From positions 1,550,001 to 1,614,000 of the forward strand of contig CAWFTN010000001.1 in NCBI GenBank assembly GCA_963818925.1: a DNA stretch of 64,000 nt. Reading direction: 5' to 3'. Shown here in pieces: positions 16,155-24,241 of the stretch; positions within the stretch are counted from its first letter, which is position 1, and each line of letters starts with the position of its first letter. The position numbers and the translations under genes are program-made. Origin of the DNA: JAMXLG01 sp963818925. Lineage in GTDB: Bacteria; Vulcanimicrobiota; Vulcanimicrobiia; Vulcanimicrobiales; Vulcanimicrobiaceae. Under the pieces are notes generated by a model. That model was not told where the DNA came from, did not search any database, and saw only the letters and a program-made list of their open reading frames with translations.

Positions 16155-17729
16155 TTACTGTGCGGCGATCACGGTCTTCCGGCCGCGCAACACGTACTTT
16201 TGAATCTTTCCGGTCGCCGTCTTCGGCAACTCGTCGATAAAATAAAAGCGCTTCGGCACTTTGAAGTGCGCGAGATGCTCGCGAGCAAACGCGCGCAAAT
16301 CCTCTTCGGTCGCCGGCGCATTTGTTCGCCGAACGATGAACGCGTGCGGTGCTTCGCCAAACTTTTCGTCCGGCAGACCGACGACTGCGACTTCTTGAAC
16401 GGAGGGGTGGCGCAGAAGCGTGGCCTCGACCTCGATGGATGAAATATTCTCTCCGCCGCTGACGATCACGTCTTTGATCCGGTCGCGTATCTCGATGAAC
16501 CCGTCGGGGTGCACGACCGCCGCATCGCCGGTGTGGAAATATCCGCCGTGAAATGCACGCGACGTTGCATCCGGATCGTTGTAATATCCGGCCATCACGA
16601 CGTTACCGCGAACGACGATCTCGCCGGCGCTGTTCCCGTCATGGAGAACTTCCTCGCCGCGCTCGTCGATCACGAGCAGTTCGCCCGATGTGACGAGCTC
16701 CACACCCTGCATCGCTTTGACCTTCGCGCGCTCGCTTCTGGGCAGCGCGGCATGGCCGGCACGCGGCTCGCAGATCGTAATGAACGGCGCGGTTTCAGTG
16801 AGGCCGTACACGTGTGTGACCTCCCAGCCGAACTCATCTTCGATCCGTTCGATGGTTGCCGCAGCGGGCGGCGCACCTGCGGTCAGCACGCGTATGCCTG
16901 TTCTAGCACCCGCGCGAACCTCCGGCGGTGCATTCGCGATCGTAATGAGTACCGTTGGAGCGGCGCACAGCATCGTGACGGCCTCGTTGTCGATGAGCTG
17001 GAAAATCCGCGCTGGCTCGACCTTGCGGAGACACACGTGAAGAGCGCCGACCGCGGTGACCGTCCATACGAAGGTCCATCCGTTCGCATGGAACATCGGC
17101 AGCGTCCAAAGATAACGGTGGTCCGGCGTCATGTGTACATGCACCAGTGTACCGATGGTGTTCATGTACGCATTTCGATGCGTAATCATCACGCCTTTCG
17201 GATTGGCCGTCGTTCCGCTCGTGTAGTTGATCGTGATGAGATCGTCTTCGTCGATGTCCGGCCGCGCCGGCTCGCGCAACGTTTCCTTTTGCAGTTCCGT
17301 CTCGTAGTCGAGCCAATCATTCGGTGCGCCCTCGAGCGCGACGAAATGACTCACGGACGGAATCCGTTCGCGAATACGTTCGAGGGCTTCAATGTAGTCG
17401 GCATGAGCACAGACGATGCGGCTGCCGCTGTGTTCGATGATATAGGCGAAATCGTTGGCCGCGAGGCGATAGTTGATCGGAACGAGGATCGCACCGATCT
17501 GCGGAATCGCGTAGAACGCTTCGAGGAGCGCGTGCGTGTTCGGCGCGATGTAGGCGACTCGATCGCCTTTTTGGACGCCAAGGCGCTGCAGCGCAACAGA
17601 CCACGCGTCACAACGATCGAAGAATTCCGCGTACGTTAAGCGCAACGTCCCGTCAACGACGGCTTCGCGGTCGCCATACAAGCGACGCGAGCGGCGCATG
17701 AATTCCAAGGGCGTGAGCGGAGTCTTCAT
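16155..17729 (-). CDS. AMP-dependent acyl-CoA synthetase (medium/long-chain fatty acid type)
   Basis: This 524-residue adenylate-forming enzyme activates a carboxylic acid to its acyl-CoA. The P-loop-like YTSGTTANPKGV (about residue 175), the A5-type VYGLTETAPF, the A7 region GYFHTGDAAVVHPDG, the hinge DRIKDVIVSGGENIS and the C-terminal catalytic lysine in PKTATGKIQK are all present. The subgroup resembles AlkK-type fatty-acyl-CoA ligases; the chain length is not decidable here. The start at 17729 has GGAGGG at about 10 bases; an ATG at 17750 lacks one. It follows dnaE2 on the same strand after 77 bases. Confidence 0.88.
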   Translation of the reverse strand: MKTPLTPLEFMRRSRRLYGDREAVVDGTLRLTYAEFFDRCDAWSVALQRLGVQKGDRVAYIAPNTHALLEAFYAIPQIGAILVPINYRLAANDFAYIIEHSGSRIVCAHADYIEALERIRERIPSVSHFVALEGAPNDWLDYETELQKETLREPARPDIDEDDLITINYTSGTTANPKGVMITHRNAYMNTIGTLVHVHMTPDHRYLWTLPMFHANGWTFVWTVTAVGALHVCLRKVEPARIFQLIDNEAVTMLCAAPTVLITIANAPPEVRAGARTGIRVLTAGAPPAAATIERIEDEFGWEVTHVYGLTETAPFITICEPRAGHAALPRSERAKVKAMQGVELVTSGELLVIDERGEEVLHDGNSAGEIVVRGNVVMAGYYNDPDATSRAFHGGYFHTGDAAVVHPDGFIEIRDRIKDVIVSGGENISSIEVEATLLRHPSVQEVAVVGLPDEKFGEAPHAFIVRRTNAPATEEDLRAFAREHLAHFKVPKRFYFIDELPKTATGKIQKYVLRGRKTVIAAQ

Positions 17730-17806
17730 GGACGTAAGCCCTCCATTCACGGTAGGGGTTCGACTCGTGCCGACGTCGCGCTTCTGAAAGAGCGTTTCAG
17801 ATGGCG

Positions 17807-20800
17807 TCAGTGAAAATTTCTCGGGCGAACGCCGTCGAGAATGCCTTCGGCTTCAAATGACCAGACGGCGCGTGCGAGCAGATCGATCGCGCCGGCCTCT
17901 TTCTGCAGTTTGCCTTCGATGATGAGCGTATTGCTCGTACGGATGACGCGGCGGAACTTCTCATAGATATCCGGACGTACGATGACGTTCACGAGTCCGG
18001 TTTCGTCCTCGAGCGTTAGAAAGACGAAGCCCTTCGCCGTGCCGGGACGTTGACGCGTAATCACCAGGCCGCCGACGCGGCAGACGAGATTGTTCGGCCC
18101 GTCCGCAAGGCGCGCCGCCGGAATGACGCGCGCAGCGTCTAACTGTGGACGGAAATGTTCGATGGCCTGACCGCGTGTCGTTACGCCGGTCGACCATAAA
18201 TCGAAGGCCGTCTCTTGCTTGGGCTTGAGCGCTTTGAAGCGCACGTCGGGCTCGTCCATGTCCATCAGTCGGCCGAGTTCGCCGCGCGCTTCGCGTTCGT
18301 CTAAGGCACGTAACGCCCACATCGCGTCGCGACGGGACCGGTACCAGGGCGAAAACGCGCCGGCCACAGCGAGATTCTCAATCGCTTCTTTTTCAAGTTG
18401 CGTGCGTTTTGCGAAATCGAGCAAATCTTCAAATGTCCCAGCTCGTAATGCCGCATCCAATCGCTCCTTCTGTCCTTCCCCAAGACCGCGTACGAGATGA
18501 AAGCCGAGGCGTAAACTGCCGTCGGGCTCGACGAACGACCAATACTCGCTTGCATTGACTTCAATTGATTTGACGACGACTCCGTGCCGCCGCGCATCGT
18601 TGACGAGCACTTCGGTCGAATAAAATCCCATCGGCTGCACGTTCAAAATCGCCGCCGCAAAGATCGCCGGATAGTGGCACTTCACGTACGCCGACGCGTA
18701 CGCGAGCAATGCAAAACTCGCCGCGTGCGATTCGGGGAAACCGTAGTCGGCGAAGCCTTCGAGCATATGGAATAGTTGCTCCGCCGCCGTGCGATCGATG
18801 CCGTTGGCGACCATGCCCTCGACGAGCTTCGGATAGATCTCACGCATGCGCTCGTGCGAGCGTTTGTGTCCCATTGCGCGTCGAAGTTTATCCGCCTCGC
18901 CCGGCGAAAAACCGGCGGCTTCGATCGCCATACGCATACCTTGCTCTTGGAAGAGCGGCACGCCCAGCGTGCGCTCGAGCACCCGTTTCAACTTCGGATG
19001 CGGATATGTCACCGGTTCCATTCCGGAACGGCGACGCAGAAACGGATGAATCATTTGTCCTTGAATCGGGCCGGGGCGAATGATCGCCACCTGCATCACG
19101 ATGTCGTAAAAACACGCCGGCTTCATCCGAGGCAACATTGACTGCTGCGCCCGCGATTCAATTTGGAATACGCCGATCGTATCGGCGCGCGAAATCATCT
19201 CATAGGTGGGTTTGTCGTCTGGGGGGATGGTGTGGAGGGCTAAAGGGGTGATGCGGTCCTTCGACTGCGCGCTTTTGACGCTTCGCTCAGGATCGCATGA
19301 AGAGAAGTACCGTTCGTGCAGGATGAACGCTTCGCGTAAGAGCGAGAGCATGCCTAAGCCGAGCAAGTCGATTTTGATGAGGCCGAGTTCTTGGAGATCG
19401 TCTTTGTCCCACTGGATGATCGTGCGGTCTTTCATCGTCGCCCATTCGACGGGTGCGACGCGGACGAGCGGATCGCGGGTGATCACCATGCCGCCGGAAT
19501 GAATGCCCATGTGACGCGGAAACCCGTCGATGCGGCGGCAAAACGCGTACAAGCGTTCACCGAGAATACCGCTGACCGGCGAGGCGACGTTCGGATCGGG
19601 ATCGACGCCGAAATCTTTGCCGCGGAAGCCGTAGAGATACCGGTCGGTTTGTCCGGGTTCCAATCGCGACGCGCGCGCATTCGAACCGGTGTCGAGATCG
19701 CGCCGCTTTTGCACCGATTCCGGTTGCTCCGCCGTGATGAGATCCGGTTGTCCCGTCGCGCCCGCGAGCGATTCCCGCGCGTCGAATTCACGGACGACCG
19801 CATCGACTTGGGCGAGCGTCAACCCCAGTGCCTTGCCGACGTCACGCAGCGCGGAACGCGTGCGGAACGTGACGACCTCCGCCGCCATCGCAGCATTGCT
19901 ACGGCCATAGCGGTCGTAGATGTATTGAATGACTTTCTCGCGGTCTTGGTGCGCGAAGTCGATGTCGATGTCGGGAATCTCTTGGCGCTCTTCCGACATG
20001 AAGCGTTCGAAGAGCAGATTCATCCCGATGGGATCGACGGCGGTAATACCGAGCGCGTAACAGACGGCGGAGTTTGCGGCCGACCCCCGTCCTTGGCACA
20101 ACACGCCGAAGCGGTTTGCGGCTTGCACGATATCCCACACGATGAGAAAGTAACCGGCCAGATCCATCTTTGCGATGATGCCGAGTTCGTATTCGAGCTG
20201 ACGTTCGACGTTCGGTGCGACCGGCGAACCGTAGCGCTCGACGGCGCCTTTATAGACGAGCTCGCGCAAGTACGTCTGGCGCGTGTAGCCGTCGGCAACC
20301 GGAAAAAGCGGAAATTGTCCGACGAGGCGTTCGAGACGGAACGCGCAGCGTTCGGCAATCGCGAGCGTCGCATCGACGGCTTTGGGATGCGCCGCAAAGA
20401 GTTTGCGCATCGCTACAGCCGACTTCAAGTGATATTCCGCGTTTGGACGCAGGCAATGCTGCGCGCGTGCTTCTTCGAGCGTCATCGTCTCTTTCACGCA
20501 CGCGAGCACGTCGGCCAGCGGCGCCTCTTCGCGCCGCGCGTACGCGACGGCGTTGGTTGCGACGTACGGAATTTTTACGCGGCGCGCAAGCGCGATCAGC
20601 TCTTCGTTCATCGCCGCATCCTCGACGGTAAGGTGCTGCTGCAGTTCCAGATAGCAGCGTTCGCCGAAGAGTTCGCGCAACTTCGACACGCGTTCGACGT
20701 CCAGCGTACGTGCGAGCAGCACGAGGCCGCCGCTGCGACCGTCGAAATCCTCGATCCGCAAACGCGCGTCGCCCTTGCTTCCGCGCATCTGCGCCGTTGA

Positions 20801-21166
20801 GATCAACTCGCAGCAATTAGCGTACCCGCGTGCGTTTTCGACGAGAACGACCGCCCGTGACGGTTTGCGCGTGCAGCGCAAACCCATATCTTCGAACGTC
20901 AGCTCCGCGCCGATGATTGCATCGATACCGGCGCGTCGCGCCGCGGAGGCAAACCGCACGCTGCCGTAGAGCCCGTCTCGATCGGTCAGCGCGATCGCGC
21001 TGAGACCCAGCTCGCAGGCCCGCTCGACCAGTTCTTCGGGATGCGAGGCGCCTTCGAGAAAGGTGAAGTTCGACCAGGAGTGCAGTTCCGCATAACTGCC
21101 GCGGCTTACCGGCGTAGCCACGCACAGAGCATGCGCAGGTCGAGGTTCTTGGCCAGCTGGGTGCAT
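17807..21166 (-). CDS. dnaE2: Error-prone DNA polymerase III alpha subunit (DnaE2/ImuC)
   Basis: The polymerase is up to 1119 residues and works with ImuA and ImuB in SOS translesion synthesis. The N-terminal PHP domain starts at YAELHSWSNFTFLEGASHPEE, a replacement pattern typical of DnaE2. Polymerase motifs include GRGSAANS, PDIDIDFAHQDREKVIQY and GVPLFQEQGM, and an OB fold near the C-terminus (GLVNVIVRPDIYEKF). A segment at about residues 622-637 is encoded by a dispersed palindromic repeat. Another unusual polar insert lies near residues 480-530. The start may instead be a GTG at 21121, which would overlap the preceding gene by 16 instead of 61 bases. Confidence 0.95.
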   Translation of the reverse strand: MHPAGQEPRPAHALCVATPVSRGSYAELHSWSNFTFLEGASHPEELVERACELGLSAIALTDRDGLYGSVRFASAARRAGIDAIIGAELTFEDMGLRCTRKPSRAVVLVENARGYANCCELISTAQMRGSKGDARLRIEDFDGRSGGLVLLARTLDVERVSKLRELFGERCYLELQQHLTVEDAAMNEELIALARRVKIPYVATNAVAYARREEAPLADVLACVKETMTLEEARAQHCLRPNAEYHLKSAVAMRKLFAAHPKAVDATLAIAERCAFRLERLVGQFPLFPVADGYTRQTYLRELVYKGAVERYGSPVAPNVERQLEYELGIIAKMDLAGYFLIVWDIVQAANRFGVLCQGRGSAANSAVCYALGITAVDPIGMNLLFERFMSEERQEIPDIDIDFAHQDREKVIQYIYDRYGRSNAAMAAEVVTFRTRSALRDVGKALGLTLAQVDAVVREFDARESLAGATGQPDLITAEQPESVQKRRDLDTGSNARASRLEPGQTDRYLYGFRGKDFGVDPDPNVASPVSGILGERLYAFCRRIDGFPRHMGIHSGGMVITRDPLVRVAPVEWATMKDRTIIQWDKDDLQELGLIKIDLLGLGMLSLLREAFILHERYFSSCDPERSVKSAQSKDRITPLALHTIPPDDKPTYEMISRADTIGVFQIESRAQQSMLPRMKPACFYDIVMQVAIIRPGPIQGQMIHPFLRRRSGMEPVTYPHPKLKRVLERTLGVPLFQEQGMRMAIEAAGFSPGEADKLRRAMGHKRSHERMREIYPKLVEGMVANGIDRTAAEQLFHMLEGFADYGFPESHAASFALLAYASAYVKCHYPAIFAAAILNVQPMGFYSTEVLVNDARRHGVVVKSIEVNASEYWSFVEPDGSLRLGFHLVRGLGEGQKERLDAALRAGTFEDLLDFAKRTQLEKEAIENLAVAGAFSPWYRSRRDAMWALRALDEREARGELGRLMDMDEPDVRFKALKPKQETAFDLWSTGVTTRGQAIEHFRPQLDAARVIPAARLADGPNNLVCRVGGLVITRQRPGTAKGFVFLTLEDETGLVNVIVRPDIYEKFRRVIRTSNTLIIEGKLQKEAGAIDLLARAVWSFEAEGILDGVRPRNFH
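19257..19297. repeat. Dispersed palindromic repeat copy inside dnaE2
   Basis: The plus strand runs TCCTTCGACTGCGC, a centre, then CGCTTCGCTCAGGATCGCA, with complementary TCCT/AGGA outer ends. It is read through in frame as the polar segment DPERSVKSAQSKD between the HERYF helix and HTIPPDDKPTYEM, where polymerases of this family normally have a short loop. Confidence 0.6.
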
Positions 21167-21597
21167 TCGGGAGTGCAGAGGTGAAGTGCGCGCAGACGCG
21201 CTCGCACCCGCTCGCGTTCTTGCGCAAATGCGGCATCGATCGCGGGCGAGGCGAGAAACTGTTCGTTCTGCATGCGAAGATGGGTGAAACGCTTGTGCAT
21301 CTCGCGTTCCATCGGCGGCTCACCGACGAAGCACGCGCGCAAGCGCAGATGCGTGCCGTAGCGGTAGTTCGCTTTGATTTCACGGATGCGCCGCATCGGA
21401 TGTTCGGAAAAACCGATCTTCACGCTCTCCGCTTTCGCATCGCGCAATTCGAGCATGTATACGAAGCCGTAATTGAACCCGGCGAGTTCTTCGAGCGGCG
21501 ATAGCAAATGGTTCGTGCGCGTGATCTCACCGCTGCGCAGCCACGCCGCCGCAACGCGCTGGAACGTCTCGCACGAGCTTTGCGCGACTTCAATCAT
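21106..21597 (-). CDS. GIY-YIG superfamily (T5orf172/MUG113-like) domain protein in the mutasome operon
   Basis: This 163-residue protein starts at the ATG at 21597, overlapping the end of imuB (TATGATTGA), so it is translationally coupled. The middle carries the T5orf172/MUG113 pattern: GFVYMLELRD, then VKIGFSEHPMRRIREIKANY, then MEREMHKRF and a downstream E in NEQFLASPAI. In this GIY-YIG subgroup the Tyr, KIG, Arg, His and Glu positions are the expected catalytic or structural residues. An N-terminal helical piece and a C-terminal basic helix with two cysteines flank the domain. It lies between imuB and dnaE2, so a role in the SOS mutasome is likely by context; activity is unproven. Confidence 0.8.
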   Translation of the reverse strand: MIEVAQSSCETFQRVAAAWLRSGEITRTNHLLSPLEELAGFNYGFVYMLELRDAKAESVKIGFSEHPMRRIREIKANYRYGTHLRLRACFVGEPPMEREMHKRFTHLRMQNEQFLASPAIDAAFAQERERVRARLRALHLCTPECTQLAKNLDLRMLCAWLRR

Positions 21598-23050
21598 ACG
21601 AGCCTCGCAGATACCAGTGCGTACCTTGCCGGTAGATCCGCCGTACGCTTCCGTCGTCGAGCACGACGTCGTATTCATCGCGTGTCACCGACGCTGCGAA
21701 CCATCCTTCGTCGATCCGCCACGGCCCCGCACATTCGACGACCGAATGTCCATTCACAACAGACGGCTCGCCGCGCGCAATCGTCACGTCGATCTCCGTC
21801 ACATCCAGCAACCGCAACTGCGGCACGGTATTCCCGCCCGTGTCATCCTGACCGTGTCGAAGGACCAACGGCGAATACGCTTCGCGCAGTTTCGGTACGG
21901 TGAAGGGTTCGTAGGTGAAGCGTTCCTCGACGGGATGCGCGGCGCGCGTGCGCGCGCGGCGGACCGGTTCACCGAGCAATGCTTCCAAGCGCGCGAGCGC
22001 GACTGCGACGTTTTGCACGTCGATATCGTCGTTGCGCACGAGCGGCAGCGCTTCGCCGCCCTCTTCCAAGCGCAGCGCGCGCAGCCGCAGTCCGCAGAGC
22101 GGCGCGTCGAACGTCAGGCCTTGCATTTTGGCGCGCACCACGTCGAGCATCGCGCGGTCGTTCGCGGTCGGCGCCGCAAGCACGATTTCCATGCGTTGGT
22201 TGTGACCGTTCTCGAGTTCGATTTCGAGATCGAGCGAGCTCGCGCGTTTGCCGCACCGTTCCAAGTCGTCGCAAATACGCGAGAGTAACACGCGCATCGC
22301 AAAGAGCACCGCTTCTTCACTCTCGGCCGAACCTTCGCCGAACATCGACGCTTCGATCGTCACCGCATGGCTGCGTGGAATGAATGGCGTGCGATCGATG
22401 CCGCGCGCCCATTCGTGCCACTGCGCCGCGGCACGTCCGAAGCGGCGCACGAACGGACCATGCGGCAAACGCGCAAGTTCTCCGAGGGACGACACGCCGA
22501 GCAAATGCAGCCGCTCGAGCGCATGCGGGTCGAGATCGAGCGTGTCGAGCGGTAGCGGTGCCAATCGCGATGCTTCTTCTCCCGGTTCAATTATCGTCGC
22601 ATCCGCTATCCAGCTCGCCGCATACGCGCAAAACCGGTTGGGTCCGGCGCCGGTGCGAATCGGCAGATCGAAACGCTCGAGGACGCCGTGAATCTGCGCG
22701 ACCCAATTCGCAAATGTTCCGGCGATGCCGCGCATGTCGAGAAATGCGATGCCTTCGCGAACGTCGTCGATCAGCGGCGTCACGGCATCGAGCGCATCGA
22801 GCACCTCGGTCCACACCGCTCGCGCGTGAACCGCATCGTGAACGGCGACACGCGCGTTCGGAGCAACGGCCGCGGCTTGCGTTACCGTTTGTCCTATGCG
22901 CGCACCGCATTCGCGCGCGCGGTCGTCCAACGCGATCACGTGTCCGCGATCGAACCGGTCGGCGACGAGGAGCGGAACGTCCTCGGATACACAACGGCCG
23001 CCGAGAGCGACTGCCAACGGATAGTCGGGAACGCGCAAGCAGATCAGCAT
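21590..23050 (-). CDS. imuB: ImuB, catalytically dead Y-family polymerase-like mutasome hub
   Basis: The 486-residue product has the Y-family fold (LICLRVPDYPLAVAL at the N-terminus, thumb and little-finger regions). The acidic catalytic motif is lost: the SIDEAFLD position reads EGIAFLD (residues 99-105), so both the Asp and Glu are replaced, and the N-terminal metal Asp is absent. This is diagnostic of ImuB, which bridges the sliding clamp and DnaE2. The C-terminal ImuB domain (GPWRIDEGWF...THWYLRGSYD) is intact. The ATG at 23050 has GAGGAAG ahead; an upstream ATG at 23077 overlaps the imuA stop. Residues about 394-403 read through a palindromic repeat. Confidence 0.92.
   Translation of the reverse strand: MLICLRVPDYPLAVALGGRCVSEDVPLLVADRFDRGHVIALDDRARECGARIGQTVTQAAAVAPNARVAVHDAVHARAVWTEVLDALDAVTPLIDDVREGIAFLDMRGIAGTFANWVAQIHGVLERFDLPIRTGAGPNRFCAYAASWIADATIIEPGEEASRLAPLPLDTLDLDPHALERLHLLGVSSLGELARLPHGPFVRRFGRAAAQWHEWARGIDRTPFIPRSHAVTIEASMFGEGSAESEEAVLFAMRVLLSRICDDLERCGKRASSLDLEIELENGHNQRMEIVLAAPTANDRAMLDVVRAKMQGLTFDAPLCGLRLRALRLEEGGEALPLVRNDDIDVQNVAVALARLEALLGEPVRRARTRAAHPVEERFTYEPFTVPKLREAYSPLVLRHGQDDTGGNTVPQLRLLDVTEIDVTIARGEPSVVNGHSVVECAGPWRIDEGWFAASVTRDEYDVVLDDGSVRRIYRQGTHWYLRGSYD
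21841..21867. repeat. Dispersed palindromic repeat copy inside imuB
   Basis: The plus strand reads TGTCATCCTGACC, then GTGTCGAAGGACCA. This is almost the commonest form of the interspersed TCATCCTGA...TCGAAGGA repeat. It is translated in frame as LVLRHGQDDTGG between the little-finger and C-terminal ImuB regions. Confidence 0.6.
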
Positions 23051-23073
23051 CGCCACTTCCTCATTCTTGCGAT

Positions 23074-23775
23074 TCATGCGCCGGCGGGTTTAAAAAAGGA
23101 TGAACGCAGCGAAACCGTTCCGCCGGCTCGTTGCGCGGCTTTGTGTTTGCGCAGTTCCGCGCGCAACGTAAATCCGGAAAAGCAGCCCCACAGACCGCGC
23201 GAGCCGCGAATAACCGCGCGTTCGAAGATGCAGCCGAGACGAACGGCGGCGACGCCGGCGAGCTCCGCGCTCGCGCGGCCCACAATGACGACGAGTACCG
23301 CTCCCGCCCGATGGGCGAGGGTCGCAAGACGAGTCCACACAGCAGCACGTAACGCCGGAGCGCCCATCACAATGACGCGCGCAACCCGCGACCGCAAGAT
23401 CATATCGACGGCCCGGGCGATGCCGACCGGGGTCTTCGCGGGAATGACGAGCAGCCGGTCGAGACGGACGCCGGCATCTTCCAGCGAGGGCGGATAGAGT
23501 TCACCATCGTCGATGACGGCCCCGAGGCCGCGACGGGTCACCTGGGCGAGCAGTGCTGCGGCAATGCTCCATCGGCCGGCACTTCCGGCTCCTTCGAGCG
23601 TCACGAGTGATCCAAGCGGGAAGCCCCCTCCCAAGAGACAATCGAGCGAGTCGATCCCGCTTACGATGACGCGGTCCACCGCGATGCCAACCGCGCCGGG
23701 TGCCGCGTGAAGGCGCTCTTTCAGCTCTTCGAATAGCTCGTTTCGGCGGCGCGGAAAGGCGGTTGCGGGAAGCAT
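23074..23775 (-). CDS. imuA: ImuA/SulA-like RecA-fold mutasome protein
   Basis: The 233-residue product resembles the RecA/ImuA core. GIDSLDCLLGGGFPLGSLVTLEG is followed by a degenerate P-loop GAGSAGRWS, where the catalytic lysine is replaced by Arg-Trp. This loss of a functional Walker A is common in ImuA. A second strand AVIDDGELYPPSL and VIVMGAPALR follow. It is the first gene of the imuA-imuB-GIYYIG-dnaE2 operon, starting 15 bases downstream of a perfect LexA box, and its stop overlaps an ATG of imuB. Confidence 0.88.
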   Translation of the reverse strand: MLPATAFPRRRNELFEELKERLHAAPGAVGIAVDRVIVSGIDSLDCLLGGGFPLGSLVTLEGAGSAGRWSIAAALLAQVTRRGLGAVIDDGELYPPSLEDAGVRLDRLLVIPAKTPVGIARAVDMILRSRVARVIVMGAPALRAAVWTRLATLAHRAGAVLVVIVGRASAELAGVAAVRLGCIFERAVIRGSRGLWGCFSGFTLRAELRKHKAAQRAGGTVSLRSSFFKPAGA

Positions 23776-23790
23776 GGGTGATCATCCTAA

Positions 23791-23806
23791 TCGAACATAT
23801 GTTCGA
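23791..23806. promoter_or_regulatory. LexA (SOS) box between imuA and the CHAD genes
   Basis: The perfect 16-base palindrome TCGAACATATGTTCGA contains the Gram-positive/actinobacterial-type SOS consensus GAAC-N4-GTTC. It lies 15 bases before imuA on the minus strand and 51 bases before the divergent CHAD gene, so it may control both. Confidence 0.93.
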
Positions 23807-23857
23807 TGTCAACTAGCTCCGGGGGATCGTTCGTAAAGAGCGAACGACCGCTGCAAC

Positions 23858-24241
23858 ATGGCGGACGATCGCGTCATCGAATGGGCGAAAACCCTCGGCG
23901 CAGCGGAGATCCGGGCCTTTACGAGGGCGCGCCGCCGGTTTTTGAAGCGGCCGTCCGCCAAGCATCTTCACGACCTGCGCACGGCCGCCCGGCGCTTGCG
24001 CTCGCTCTTCAAAGACTTCCGCGACGTCTTGCGGCCGCGACGCTCCAAACGTTTGCGCCGCTTGATTGAGGTCACGAGCCAAGCGCGCGACGCCATCGTA
24101 TTACGCAAGACGTTGCGCATCGCACTCGATACGCGCGAACGGGGGGATGCAAGTGCTGCGCTGCGCGACCTCCGCGTGCGCGAACGCGAATGTTTTTCAC
24201 ACGTCCGGCGCTTACTCGCGGGATTGCGGTATACCGCATGA
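23858..24241 (+). CDS. CHAD-domain protein, N-terminal half
   Basis: This 127-residue, arginine-rich helical protein carries the CHAD signature HDLRTAARRLRSLFKDF (about residues 37-53), whose basic helices bind polyphosphate in studied members. A complete CHAD domain is about twice this long and consists of two related helical bundles, so this product covers only the first. Its TGA overlaps the ATG of the next gene, which encodes the second half. It is divergent from the imu operon across the LexA box. Confidence 0.8.
   Translation: MADDRVIEWAKTLGAAEIRAFTRARRRFLKRPSAKHLHDLRTAARRLRSLFKDFRDVLRPRRSKRLRRLIEVTSQARDAIVLRKTLRIALDTRERGDASAALRDLRVRERECFSHVRRLLAGLRYTA

Noticed and set aside
19391..20800. 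A 469-codon frame antisense to dnaE2
   Set aside because: There is no recognisable domain and it lies entirely within a complete polymerase gene.
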